Below are positions 35,097 to 45,100 of a DNA stretch of 64,000 bases, piece after piece; the first letter of the stretch is position 1, and the number at the start of each line of letters is the position of its first letter. Position numbers and translations under genes: made by a program. The DNA is from Marinobacterium mangrovicola (lineage in GTDB: Bacteria > Pseudomonadota > Gammaproteobacteria > Pseudomonadales > Balneatricaceae), in NCBI RefSeq assembly GCF_004339595.1, contig NZ_SMFU01000007.1, forward strand, positions 372,001 through 436,000, written 5' to 3'. The notes under the pieces were generated by a model. That model was given only the letters and a program-made list of their open reading frames with translations, did no database searches and had not been told where the DNA came from.

Positions 35097-35660
35097 ATGG
35101 ATGTATCAGATACCCTTGCCGCGGAGCTTAGGGCGCGATTTGAGGCGTTGGAGCCGGATCTCAGATTCAGGGATGAAGCCCAGGCGATGCATGCCTGCGA
35201 ACTGGCGCTGCACTCGTTGCTGGCGGGAACCTACGGTGTAGGTGCGCTGCTGATGGATGACCGACACCGGGTGTGGGCCGAGTCGGGCAATGAGGTGCTT
35301 AGCGGTCGTTTCGACTCTGCGGCTCACGCGGAGATGCGCGCGTTCGATCAGCTGGAAGCCAGGGAGAATACGCCTCCGAGCCAGACGCTGAGTCTGCTGG
35401 TGACATTGGAGCCTTGCCCCATGTGTCTGAGCCGTGCCCTGTATGCCGGTGTTGGCGAGATTGTCTATCTGGTGGAGGATGGCGAGGGCGGCATGGCGCA
35501 TCTCAGGGATCACCTGCCGCCGGCGCTGAAAGAGCTGGCCCAGCTGTGCCACTTCCGCCGAGCCGATGTCAGTGATCCATTGCGGGATCTGGCCGAGAGC
35601 CTGAGCCGGGCGGGGCTGCAGGCTCACCGCGAAGAGCTGATGCACAAACGGGCGAGCTGA
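35097..35660 (+). CDS. Cytidine/deoxycytidylate deaminase-like zinc protein (TadA/guanine deaminase type)
   Basis: A 187-residue CDA-fold deaminase. Zinc and catalytic motifs are intact: SAAHAEMRAF (His-Ala-Glu) and TLEPCPMCLSRALY (PCxxC). An Ala/His-rich N-terminal helix replaces the usual first strand, and an extra C-terminal helical extension of about 60 residues follows. The substrate could be a tRNA adenosine, guanine or another nucleobase; the genuine tadA of the genome is probably elsewhere. ATG 35097 follows GGGAG by 6 bases; an in-frame GTG at 35076 is less likely. A short inverted repeat CTATCC/GGATAG lies at about 35049-35063. Confidence 0.82.
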   Translation: MDVSDTLAAELRARFEALEPDLRFRDEAQAMHACELALHSLLAGTYGVGALLMDDRHRVWAESGNEVLSGRFDSAAHAEMRAFDQLEARENTPPSQTLSLLVTLEPCPMCLSRALYAGVGEIVYLVEDGEGGMAHLRDHLPPALKELAQLCHFRRADVSDPLRDLAESLSRAGLQAHREELMHKRAS

Positions 35661-35699
35661 AGGTCAGCGCACCGCCGCACCGCCTTGGCTGGTTGCGTG

Positions 35700-36041
35700 T
35701 TACTTGCGAGTCAGTGGAGTTGTTTCGAAGGATACCCCGTTCCAGCCGGACTTCATGAAGTTGCGGATGTTGCCGTGGTCGTTTCCTTCAGGCGTGCCCA
35801 GCACGTCCTGGTAGAAGCGGCCGAAGCAGCGCAGAGTTTGCTCTTCGCTTAGCGCCATCAACTGGCCGAAGGCCAGGATTTTGCAGGAGCCTGCGTTCTG
35901 GCCCGCTTCGTTTTCCTGGTCGCCATTTTTGAAAGCGGCCGGGGTGTAATCGAAGTGCTCGTCGATCACCTGCATGCTGTCTTCAAACTCAACGGCCTGG
36001 TTGTTTTTCAGGGCTTCTACCAGCTGTTCCGGTGTCATCAT
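35700..36041 (-). CDS. HopJ type III effector family protein
   Basis: A 113-residue protein matching the HopJ family; characteristic are HFDYTPAAFKNGD, GSCKILAFGQL and HGNIRNFMKSGW. Despite the name, such genes are widespread in non-pathogenic gammaproteobacteria with no type III system, and the role is unknown. Two adjacent ATGs (36041, 36038) are possible; AAGGAT spacing favours the second. Lies downstream of panE on the same strand (68-base gap containing a 12-base tandem repeat). Confidence 0.9.
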   Translation of the reverse strand: MMTPEQLVEALKNNQAVEFEDSMQVIDEHFDYTPAAFKNGDQENEAGQNAGSCKILAFGQLMALSEEQTLRCFGRFYQDVLGTPEGNDHGNIRNFMKSGWNGVSFETTPLTRK

Positions 36042-36068
36042 TAATCCTTGTTCTGTGTTGTAAGTGTT

Positions 36069-36092
36069 GGGTTGTCAGTGGGGTTGTCAGTG
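36069..36092. repeat. Exact 12-base tandem repeat between panE and hopJ-like gene
   Basis: GGGTTGTCAGTG occurs twice back to back (36069-36080 and 36081-36092). Nothing suggests a function. Confidence 0.7.
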
Positions 36093-36109
36093 CTTGTTAA
36101 GCGTTGTTA

Positions 36110-37078
36110 TTAGCGCTTGAGCGTTGTGAGCAGTTCGGCGCTACCGATATTTAGTTCCAGCAGACGGTTAATCAATGCCGTCAGTGGTGTGTTAATTCCC
36201 AGTTTTTCGCCGCGAGAGAGCACCGCGCCGGAAATGCCATCGAGCTCCAGCGGCCGGCCTTTTTCACGATCGACCAGCATCGAGGTTTTGATCGCGTCGA
36301 AGCCGCAGATCAGTTCAAACATCTCTTCAACGTCCTTTTCTCCAAGCGCTACGCCGTCGGCGATTCCCACGGCTGCTGTTTCGGTCATCACTGCGTGGAT
36401 GATAGGGCGGAGCACCGGGTCCGATGTGAGGCTACGGGTATCAAGCCCGGTGAGGGCTGAAAGCGGGTTCATGCTGTTGTTGATCAGCAGCTTGCGCCAT
36501 AGCTCGTAGCGGATATCCGGGCTGACCTGAGTGGGAATGTCAGCTTCGTTTAACAGCAGCGACAACTTCTTTGCGAACGCGTCTGTCGAGGGCTGTGCGG
36601 TGCTATCCGGCCAGGCGCCCATCACGATCTGTGCCGGGCCGGTGGCTTCAATGATTCCAGGTTCGAGAATATGACCGCCGATGCGCACCGCCAGACCGCC
36701 CAAGGTGCGCGCATCACCTATTGTGTTGGCGATGAGTGGTTCATTGTCCACGCCGTTTTGCAGGGAGAGCAGAATCAGTTGGGAGTCGTTTAGCCAGGCG
36801 TTGAGTTGCTCCATCGTCTCAGTGGTCGCGCCGCCTTTCAGGCAGAACAGAACGAGGTCAAATTCGGCGGCGCTACGCTCCCTGATGAGGGTGGCCAGGT
36901 TGATGGCGTCAACCGCACCGGTGAAGTGAAGCTCGGGATGCCGGACCTCAAGTCCGTTGGTCTGGAGCGCCTCAAGGTGCTTGCCACGGGCGACAAAGGT
37001 GCAGGAATGGCCGGCCTCAAGCAGGCGCGCACCGTAATAGCAGCCGATACCACCGGCGCCAAGAATCAGAAATTTCAT
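36110..37078 (-). CDS. panE: 2-dehydropantoate 2-reductase
   Basis: NADPH-dependent ketopantoate reductase of pantothenate and coenzyme A synthesis. The 322 residues include the Rossmann motif GAGGIGCYYGARL (7-19), LQNGVDN, RYELWRKLLINNSMNPLSAL (conserved catalytic Lys, about 193) and KTSMLVDREKGRPLELDGI (about 261). Length and motifs fit PanE closely, although PanE-like paralogues with other 2-ketoacids exist. It starts at ATG 37078 (MKFLILGAGG) and diverges from the DUF6482-like gene. Confidence 0.9.
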   Translation of the reverse strand: MKFLILGAGGIGCYYGARLLEAGHSCTFVARGKHLEALQTNGLEVRHPELHFTGAVDAINLATLIRERSAAEFDLVLFCLKGGATTETMEQLNAWLNDSQLILLSLQNGVDNEPLIANTIGDARTLGGLAVRIGGHILEPGIIEATGPAQIVMGAWPDSTAQPSTDAFAKKLSLLLNEADIPTQVSPDIRYELWRKLLINNSMNPLSALTGLDTRSLTSDPVLRPIIHAVMTETAAVGIADGVALGEKDVEEMFELICGFDAIKTSMLVDREKGRPLELDGISGAVLSRGEKLGINTPLTALINRLLELNIGSAELLTTLKR

Positions 37079-37219
37079 GCCTGGAAGTTCCCTCTAGGTA
37101 TGCTCCATACGCGGGGTTTGATCTGCTCGCCCGTCGCACAGGAAGAACCATTTTCACTATGGGATCGTATTCAGCCTAAAAACGGTGTTTGGATCAACCT
37201 CAGAGGCAGAGATGCAGTT

Positions 37220-37525
37220 ATGAAAATTACCCTGGAGCAGCTGATCGCAGGAAAGGTGCAGCGTCTATTTCTACGCTCGTTTGAAAACGGTCTTTACCTC
37301 ACGGAGGTAGAAACCTCCCAAGGGCAGTTTACTGTGTGCGATGCTGCGGGGTTGCCGCTGAAGTTTCGCAGTCAACTGGACGCGAAAAAATCGTTTAAAG
37401 GGTTAGGGATCACTGATACCTGGCTGGTGCAGGAATCTGCCTATAACGAGATGATCGGGATGCCGACGGGCCGGGTTGAGCCGCTTAAGGTGAAGCTGCT
37501 CAACCCGGATCAGGATCTCTCCTAG
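37220..37525 (+). CDS. DUF6482-like small protein
   Basis: A 101-residue soluble protein, MKITLEQLIAGKVQRL onward, containing FENGLYLTEVETSQGQFTV, FRSQLDAKKSF and TDTWLVQESAYNEMIGMP. The pattern 'ELxxGKVxxLxxxSxEgGxY...HDEMIGxP' resembles the DUF6482 family found in Pseudomonas and relatives. No catalytic motif is visible. ATG 37220 is the first that fits; the ribosome site (GAGG, 13 bases away) is weak. Convergent with metG, 15 bases apart. Confidence 0.65.
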   Translation: MKITLEQLIAGKVQRLFLRSFENGLYLTEVETSQGQFTVCDAAGLPLKFRSQLDAKKSFKGLGITDTWLVQESAYNEMIGMPTGRVEPLKVKLLNPDQDLS

Positions 37526-37540
37526 CAGTGAGCCAGGACC

Positions 37541-39577
37541 TTACATGATCCGCATGCCGGGCTGTGCGCCCTCATGCGGTTCGAGGATCCAGAGGTCCTT
37601 GCCGCCGGGGCCGGCCGCCAGGACCATGCCTTCAGACATGCCGAACTTCATTTTACGCGGCGCCAGGTTAGCCACCATAACGGTTAGCTTGCCTTCCAGG
37701 TCTTCCGGTTTGTAGGCGGACTTGATGCCGGCGAAGACATTGCGGGTCTCGTCGCCAAGATCCAGCGTCAGTCGTAGCAGTTTATCCGCGCCTTCCACGT
37801 GCTCTGCCTTGGCGATGCGCGCGACGCGCAGGTCGACCTTGGCAAAGTCGCCAAACTCGATGGTATCTGCGATCGGCTCCTTGGCCGGCTTCTCTGCCTG
37901 CTTTTTCGGAGCGACTTTCTGCGCGGCTTCCAGGTTCTGGCGTGAATCCTCGATCACTTTTTCGATCGCTTCCGGCTCAACACGCTGCATCAGCGGCTTG
38001 AATTTGTTGATCTTGTGGCCAAGCAGCGGTTTCTCGATCGCATCCCAGGCAAAGCCATCGATGTTGAGGAACTGGGCTGCATCTTCAGCGACCTTCGGCA
38101 GAATCGGAGCGAGGTAGCTGATGATCACGCGGAACAGGTTGATACCCAAGGTGCAGCAGGCCTGAACTTCGGACTCGCGGCCTTCCTGCTTCGCCAGAAC
38201 CCAGGGCTCGGCGTTGTCGATGTACTGGTTGGCCTTGTCCGCCAGGTGCATGATTTCACGCATGGCGCGGCCGTACTCACGCTTCTCATAGGCGTCGGCG
38301 ATGCTGCGACCAGCGGCAACAGCCTCGTTGTAAAGGGCTGCGTTGGTCAGTTCGCTATCCAGTTCGCCATCGAACTTCTTCTGGATAAAGCCGGCGCAGC
38401 GGCTGGCGATATTCACGACCTTGTTAACCAGATCGGAGTTCACGCGGAAGCGGAAATCTTCCAGGCTGAGGTCGATATCGTCCACGCCGGAGCCGAGCTT
38501 GGCAGCAAAGTAGTAGCGCAGGTATTCCGGGCGCAGGTGCTTCAGATAGGTTTCCGCCATGATGAAGGTGCCGCGCGACTTGGACATCTTCTGGCCGTTT
38601 ACGGTGAGGAATCCGTGGCAGAATACGCCGGTCGGCGTGCGGAAACCGGCACCCTGCAGCATCGCAGGCCAGAACAGGGTGTGGAAGTAGGCAATATCCT
38701 TACCGATGAAATGGTATAGCTCGGCGTCGGTGCCCGGCTTCCAGTATTCGTCGAAATCCACGCCGTTGCGGTCGCACCAGTTTTTGAAGCTGGCCATGTA
38801 GCCGATCGGCGCATCCAGCCAGACGTAGAAGTACTTGCCTTCGGCGCCCGGGATTTCAAAGCCCCAGTAGGGTGCGTCACGGGAGATATCCCACTGCTGC
38901 AAGCCAGATTCGAACCACTCGTTAAGCTTGTGGATCATCTGTGTCTGCACATGCTCGCTGACCCAGGACTTCAGGAAGTCTTCGAAATCACCCAGCTTGA
39001 AGAAGAAGTGCTCGGAATCTTTCTCGATCGGTGTGGCACCGGAGATGGCGGAGTAGGCGTTCTTCAGCTCGGTGGGCTGGTAGGTCGCTCCGCAGGCTTC
39101 GCAGGAGTCGCCATACTGATCAGCAGCGCCACACTTCGGACATTCACCCTTGATGAAACGGTCCGGCAGGAACATCTTCTTCTCAGGGTCGAACGCCTGG
39201 GTGATGGTGCGGCGGGCAATATGACCGGCATCATGCAGGCGCTGATAAATCAGCGTCGCGAATTCCCGGTTCTCTTCCGAGTGGGTAGAGTAATAGTTAT
39301 CGAAGCCGACCATGAAACCGGCGAAGTCGCGCTGATGTTCGCTGCTGACTTTGGCGATCAGCTCTTCCGGGGATAGCCCCATCTGATTGGCCTTGAGCAT
39401 GATCGGTGTGCCATGGGCATCGTCAGCGCAGACATAGGTACACTGGTGGCCGCGCTGTTTCTGGAAGCGAACCCAGATATCGGTCTGGATATATTCCACC
39501 AGATGACCCAGATGGATAGGGCCGTTGGCATAGGGCAGGGCACTGGTAACGAGTATTTTGCGCTTGCTGTCGGTCAT
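37541..39577 (-). CDS. metG: Methionyl-tRNA synthetase
   Basis: Class I aminoacyl-tRNA synthetase charging tRNA-Met. The 678 residues include [19 protein letters not shown] (HIGH motif, about 15-33), a zinc knuckle [18 protein letters not shown] (about 145-162), [12 protein letters not shown] (KMSKS, about 335) and a C-terminal EMAP/OB-fold tRNA-binding domain (about 575-678, [20 protein letters not shown]). Length and the double-Cys knuckle match the E. coli dimeric type. It starts at ATG 39577. Confidence 0.97.
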   Translation of the reverse strand: MTDSKRKILVTSALPYANGPIHLGHLVEYIQTDIWVRFQKQRGHQCTYVCADDAHGTPIMLKANQMGLSPEELIAKVSSEHQRDFAGFMVGFDNYYSTHSEENREFATLIYQRLHDAGHIARRTITQAFDPEKKMFLPDRFIKGECPKCGAADQYGDSCEACGATYQPTELKNAYSAISGATPIEKDSEHFFFKLGDFEDFLKSWVSEHVQTQMIHKLNEWFESGLQQWDISRDAPYWGFEIPGAEGKYFYVWLDAPIGYMASFKNWCDRNGVDFDEYWKPGTDAELYHFIGKDIAYFHTLFWPAMLQGAGFRTPTGVFCHGFLTVNGQKMSKSRGTFIMAETYLKHLRPEYLRYYFAAKLGSGVDDIDLSLEDFRFRVNSDLVNKVVNIASRCAGFIQKKFDGELDSELTNAALYNEAVAAGRSIADAYEKREYGRAMREIMHLADKANQYIDNAEPWVLAKQEGRESEVQACCTLGINLFRVIISYLAPILPKVAEDAAQFLNIDGFAWDAIEKPLLGHKINKFKPLMQRVEPEAIEKVIEDSRQNLEAAQKVAPKKQAEKPAKEPIADTIEFGDFAKVDLRVARIAKAEHVEGADKLLRLTLDLGDETRNVFAGIKSAYKPEDLEGKLTVMVANLAPRKMKFGMSEGMVLAAGPGGKDLWILEPHEGAQPGMRIM

Positions 39578-39766
39578 CGGACGCTCAAAAACCTGTTCGT
39601 GGAGTAGAATTCAAGGCGCCCGATTCTACGCCGGTTTGACGGGTTTATGAAGGTATTCGCCCGGTAGAACAGGACGTTTGCGTAGCTTGCAACTAGGATG
39701 ACCGATAGACCGGCGCTTTCGGTTGGGTTATTAAGATAGGTTTTAGCGCGGAAGCAGGGATAAGCG

Positions 39767-40963
39767 ATGGCGACAGTGGTTTACCTGGATTATATCGATG
39801 AGACGTTGTTCGACCCTCTGGATCTCCTTGGCTGGCGCTGCAAACTGGCGACCGGCGAAGCGCAGCTGCTGGAGCTGATCGCCGATAGCTCGGTGGATGT
39901 GGTTATCTTGCGGGTCGAGGGCGATAACCTCGATGCGCTGACTTTTGCCCGAAAGGTTGCTTCTGCGCGGCCCGATCTGGTGCGTATGCTGCTCTCCTGG
40001 AGCCCCAGCGCGCGCTATATCACTGAAGCCAATGATGTGCTCGACGCGGCCTTGCCGGCCCAGTGTGACCCGGCGCAGGTGTCTCATGCCATTGAGCGGG
40101 TGCAGAATGTCAAAAGCAGGATCTTCGCCCGTAAGTTCGATACGGTGGCCGCTTTTCTGAACGATATCCCGCCGCTGCCACCGCAGGTTGAAGCACTCAA
40201 CGCGATGATCGATGCGCGGTTCAACGATAATACCGCACCGGTCGCGCCGCTGTTCAAAGGCCAGGTAGACTACATGAAAGCGGTGATGGAACTGGTCAAT
40301 AACCCGCTCTTTGGTAGTAAGAAACTGATCTTCAGTGTGGCCGATGCGATGAAGCTGGTCGGGCTTCGAACCTTTCGCGATCTCTGCATTCTGGTGCATG
40401 TGCAGCGTATTCTGCCCCAGCCAGCAGGCTTCGACGGCTTCTCTTTTGAGGCTTCGCTGCAGCGCTCGCTGCGTTGCGGCAAGCTGGCAGAGCAGCTGGC
40501 GAGAACAGTGGGTTCTGATCGGGTTCACGCTATTAGCGCCTGTGCCGCAGGCTTTTTTCTCGATATAGGTGCCCGAGCTCTGGTGAGTCTCGATCCGCAG
40601 CGCTACTTTCATGTTATGGAGCGCGCCGCCATCCTCAAACAGCCGATCTATGCCGTGGAAAAACTGGAGTACAACCTGACCCAGGGAGAAATGGCTGCGG
40701 CGATTCTGAATCGCTGGGGCGTCTCGCCACGTACGGTGCGCGCGGTGCTCTACCATCACGTACCCCAGGCCTCCGATGACAGTGCCTATACAGCGCTGGC
40801 CGCCGTTCATTCGGCAGATGCTCTGCTCAAGAGTGTGGCGAATAAGGCTGGCTGCAATTTTGCGGGTCGTTTATCTACCTCCTACCTGGATCAGATCGGC
40901 GAAATGGATCGTCGGGCGCACTGGGAAGAGCTCGCAGCCCGGTTCGTCGAACGCCACCGATAA
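39767..40963 (+). CDS. HDOD domain signalling protein
   Basis: The 398-residue protein has an N-terminal region (about 1-115) shaped like a response-regulator receiver (VVYLDYIDE..., DVVILRVEGDNLDAL, LVRMLLSWSP) but without an obvious phosphorylatable Asp context. An HDOD domain follows (about 140-340; FLNDIPPLPPQ, AVMELVNNPLFGSKKL, SACAAGFFLDIGARAL, AAAILNRWGVSPRTVRAVLYHH). HDOD proteins act in signalling and often lack the HD-type catalytic residues. Function is unknown. It diverges from metG and is followed by trmA after 80 bases. Confidence 0.85.
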   Translation: MATVVYLDYIDETLFDPLDLLGWRCKLATGEAQLLELIADSSVDVVILRVEGDNLDALTFARKVASARPDLVRMLLSWSPSARYITEANDVLDAALPAQCDPAQVSHAIERVQNVKSRIFARKFDTVAAFLNDIPPLPPQVEALNAMIDARFNDNTAPVAPLFKGQVDYMKAVMELVNNPLFGSKKLIFSVADAMKLVGLRTFRDLCILVHVQRILPQPAGFDGFSFEASLQRSLRCGKLAEQLARTVGSDRVHAISACAAGFFLDIGARALVSLDPQRYFHVMERAAILKQPIYAVEKLEYNLTQGEMAAAILNRWGVSPRTVRAVLYHHVPQASDDSAYTALAAVHSADALLKSVANKAGCNFAGRLSTSYLDQIGEMDRRAHWEELAARFVERHR

Positions 40964-41043
40964 AACGTCGGTAGTAAGCGGTTGGAGACAACAGGGGCGG
41001 CTGATAGAATCGCCGCCTGTTTTGCCTGTCTGTCGAGGACCCG

Positions 41044-42132
41044 ATGCCCCTGCCCAAGGTTGAGCCTGCCCAGTATGAAAGCCAGCTAGCTGCGAAACGT
41101 GAGCGAATCAGCCGCGATTTTGCCGAGTTTGAGCTGCCCGAAATCGATCTCTACCGTTCGCCGACCTCGCATTACCGCATGCGGGCGGAGTTTCGCGTCT
41201 GGCATGAGGGTGATGATCTTTACTACGTCATGTTCGAGCCCGGCGACAAGCACGCCAAGATCCGCATCGATGAGTGCCCGATGGTCTCCGAACGGATTCA
41301 TAACATGATGTTCGAGCTGCTTGACGTGATCCGAGAGGATCCCAAGCTGCGCTTCAAGCTGTTTCAGATCGATTTTCTTAGCACTCTCTCCGGCGAATTA
41401 TTGGTTAGTCTTCTCTACCACCGTGCCATCGGTGATGAGTGGACGGAGGCCGTGCGCCCGCTGCGGGAGCGTTTTGGCATCAATATCATTGGCCGTTCTC
41501 GTAAGAACAAAATTGTACTCGATCAGGATTTTGTGATCGAAAAGCTCGATATCGACGGTCGTGAGTACAGCTACAAGCAGACCGAAAACAGCTTCACCCA
41601 GCCTAACGCCGAAGTCTGTCGCCAGATGATTCACTGGGCATTGGATGCGAGCCGCGACGCTGGCGGTGATCTGGTTGAGTTCTACTGCGGTAACGGTAAC
41701 TTCACCCTGCCACTGGCGCAGAACTTTCGTCGCGTGGTCGCTACCGAGATCTCCAAGGAGTCGGTGCGTTCGGCCCGTTTCAATATCGAGCAGAACGGAA
41801 TTGAAAATATCGACGTACTACGGATGCCCTCAGAGGATCTTTCGCTGGTGCTCAAGGGTAAAAAGGAAACCCGTAAGGTGCAGGGGCTGGCGCTGGAGGA
41901 GTGCGACTTTACCACGGTGCTGGTGGACCCGCCTCGGGCTGGGCTGGATGATGAGACCGTGTCGCAGGTAGTTGAATATCAGCATATCCTCTATATTTCC
42001 TGTAACCCTGAGACGTTAAAAGAGAATCTGCGGGATATAACCCGTACTCATCGGATAGAGCGGTTTGCCATATTCGATCAGTTTCCTTATACCGACCACC
42101 TGGAGTGCGGTGTCTATTTGACGCGGCGCTGA
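41044..42132 (+). CDS. trmA: tRNA (uracil-54-C5)-methyltransferase TrmA
   Basis: Makes ribothymidine at position 54 of the T-loop of tRNA using SAM. The 362 residues include the SAM-binding EFYCGNGNFTLPLAQNF (about 219-235), VDPPRAGLDDE (about 296), the catalytic Cys in ILYISCNPETL (about 316-326), and a C-terminal conserved Glu in DHLECGVYL. Length is close to E. coli TrmA (366). ATG 41044 (MPLPKVEPAQYESQL) matches the family N terminus. Followed 27 bases later by the lplT-aas fusion on the same strand. Confidence 0.96.
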   Translation: MPLPKVEPAQYESQLAAKRERISRDFAEFELPEIDLYRSPTSHYRMRAEFRVWHEGDDLYYVMFEPGDKHAKIRIDECPMVSERIHNMMFELLDVIREDPKLRFKLFQIDFLSTLSGELLVSLLYHRAIGDEWTEAVRPLRERFGINIIGRSRKNKIVLDQDFVIEKLDIDGREYSYKQTENSFTQPNAEVCRQMIHWALDASRDAGGDLVEFYCGNGNFTLPLAQNFRRVVATEISKESVRSARFNIEQNGIENIDVLRMPSEDLSLVLKGKKETRKVQGLALEECDFTTVLVDPPRAGLDDETVSQVVEYQHILYISCNPETLKENLRDITRTHRIERFAIFDQFPYTDHLECGVYLTRR

Positions 42133-42159
42133 AACCCGGCATAAACCAACGGAGGGGGC

Positions 42160-45100
42160 ATGACATCCGGTAGCCGTCATCAGGATACAAAGGATAACCC
42201 TCTCTGGCGTATCGCCGGTTTTCTACCATTTATTGCCGTTGCCTTTCTCAATGCGACGCTGGATCTGGGTCACAAGATTCTGATTCAGAACACCCTGTTC
42301 AAGGCCTACGACGGGCCTGAACAGGTGCTACTCACCGCCGTGGTGAATGCGCTGATCCTGTTGCCTTTCATCCTGCTGTTTACGCCGGCGGGGTTTCTCT
42401 CTGACCGTTTTGCCAAACCCAGGGTGATCCGCAATACCGCCGCTGCGGCGATCGGCCTGACCCTGGCGATTACTCTCTGTTATTACCAGGGCTGGTTTGT
42501 TCCCGCGTTTGTGATGACCTTCCTGCTGGCCACTCAAAGCGCGCTCTATTCGCCCGCGAAGTATGGCTATATCCGTGAGCTGGTGGGCTCAGACAACCTC
42601 AGTAGCGCCAACGGCTGGGTCCAGGCGGCGACGATTATTTCGATACTCGGCGCAATTGTGCTGTTTTCGTTGCTGTTTGAAGCGCGGCTGGCACAGACCG
42701 CTCTGGTTGAGAGTACGCCGGCCGATGTGTTGAAACAGATCGCGCCTCTGGGCTGGCTTTTGGTTCTGCTGGCCTGTGTGGAGTGGCTGCTGGCGCTCAG
42801 ACTTGGCAAAGGGCAGGGGAGGCCCGAGCTGAAGCTCGACCGTGGTGCCTATCTGCGTGGGCAGCTGCTGAGACGCAACCTGAAACGGGTCACCAGCCAC
42901 CGGCCGATATTCTGGTCTGTGATGGGGTTGGCGCTGTTTTGGTCAATCAGCCAGGTGATGGTGGCGGTCTATCCAGCCTATGTGAAAGCCCATCTTGGCG
43001 AACTCAACACCTTTCTTATTCAGGGCGCCATGGCGTTGGCGGGCGTCGGCATCCTGCTGGGTTCGATGCTGGTTGCGCGACTGTCCCGTCATCATATCAA
43101 CCTGGGTCTGATACCGGCCGGTGCTGTCATTGTCGCCCTGGGGTTGCTCTTCCTGCCCGCCTCGGGCTCGCTGGTGGAAGCCGGGATGATGTTTTTCGCG
43201 GTTGGTTTTGGTGGCGCGCTGGCGATTGTGCCGCTGAACGCCCTGATTCAGTTTCATGCGCCGGAAGGGGAGAGCGGTGCGATTCTTGCCGGTAACAACT
43301 TCCTGCAGAACGTGGCGATGTTCTCCTGCCTGGTCGCCACAGTGGCTAGTGCCTACCTGGAGGTGCCCGCGCGCATGCTGCTTGTTGTGTTGGCGGTAGC
43401 GGCCGCTGTTGCTGCCGTTCTTGCCGTGATCCGCATGCCGGAAGCGCTGATGCGGCTGTTGGTCAGGATGTTGTTGCACCGCTATCGCCTGCGGGTGTTG
43501 GGCTTTGAGCATCTGCCCAGAGACGGTACCGGAGCCTTGCTGCTGGGGAATCACATTAGCTGGCTGGATTGGGCGATGGTGCAGTTTGCCTGTCCGCGCC
43601 ATGTGCACTTCGTCATGGAACGCTCGCTGTATGAACGCTGGTACCTCCGTTGGCTGCTTGACTGTTATCGGGTGATCCCGGTCTCTTCAAGCGGCAGTCG
43701 CGAGGCGATGCAGCGGGTGGGTGAGCTGCTGCAACAGGGTAAGGTGGTCTGTGTATTCCCGGAGGGGGCAATAAGCCATAGCGGTCAGCTGGCGCCTTTC
43801 AAACGAGGCTTTGAACGCGCAGCCGAGATAGCCGCGGACAGTAACGCCAGGATTATTCCGTTTTATCTGCGTGGCCTTTGGGGCAGTCGTTTTTCCCGCT
43901 CAAATGCCCGGCCGAAAATGACCCGGCGGGCCGGCTGGCGGCGTCATGTGATTGTCGCTTTTGGTGCCGAGATGCCGTTAGACAGCAATGCGACCAGTGT
44001 GCGTGCGGCGGTCTCCGAACTGTCGATCAGTGCCTGGGCGCGTTACACCGATAGCCTGGAGTCTCTGCCCAGGGCGTTTATTTCAACGGCTCGGGCGGCG
44101 CCGGCAGACTGGGCGCTGACCGACCTGGATGGACCAGCCCTGTCTCACCTGAGGGTGTTGACCGCGTCGGTGCTGTTGTCGCGACGTTTGCGGCGCTGTG
44201 AGGGGCAGCGAGTAGGCGTGCTCCTCCCGGCTGCGCCTGGCGGTGTTATCGGAAATCTGGCGCTGTTGATGGCCGGTAAGACTCTGGTGCCGCTTAACTA
44301 CACGGCGCCGGTTGAGGTGTTGCAGAAATGCGCGAAGCGAGCCGGTATCAAAGTCCTGGTCACTTCGTCCCAGTTTCGGAAGCGGCTCAAACAACGAGGC
44401 CTGGATATGGAGCCGCTGTTTGATGATCTTGAGGTGGTCGAGCTGGAGAGACTGCGCGGCTCAATTGGCAAAATTGAAGCGGTTTCGACACTAATATCAG
44501 CACGTCTGGCGCCGCTATGGTGGCTTAAATTTCGCTACGGTGGTGGCGCTGTGCTGGATGACACCGCCGCGATTCTGTTCTCTTCCGGTAGTGAAGGTAC
44601 GCCTAAGGGGGTGATGCTGAGTCATCGCAATATTCTCGCGAACGTCAAACAGATCGCCGACGTGTTCAATATTCGTGAGGATGATTGCGTACTCGGCACG
44701 TTGCCGACCTTTCATGCCTTTGGCCTCACGGCAACGACGATGATGCCTCTGATAGAAGGCGTCCCCCTGGTTTGTCACCCGGACCCAACGGATGCCGTTA
44801 ACGTCGCCAAGGCGGTGGCCCGTTGGCGGGCAACACTGCTCTGTGGTACCAGCACCTTTCTGCGCCTTTATGCCCGTAATTCCAAGGTGCTGCCGTCCAT
44901 GTTCGAGTCATTGCGGCTGGTGGTGGCCGGCGCTGAAAAGCTCTCTCCAAAAGTGCGGGAAACGTTTGAAGCCCGCTTTCGGAAAAAGGTGCTGGAGGGT
45001 TACGGCTGTACTGAAACCACGCCGGTGGCGAGCGTTAACCTGCCCGATTATCTGGATACCAACTACTGGACGCTTCAGGTCGGTAACAAGGATGGCACGG

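Noticed and set aside
39743..40810. A 355-codon minus-strand frame opposite the HDOD gene
   Set aside because: It is His/Arg/Gln-rich without motifs or ribosome site, while the HDOD pattern is clear on the plus strand.
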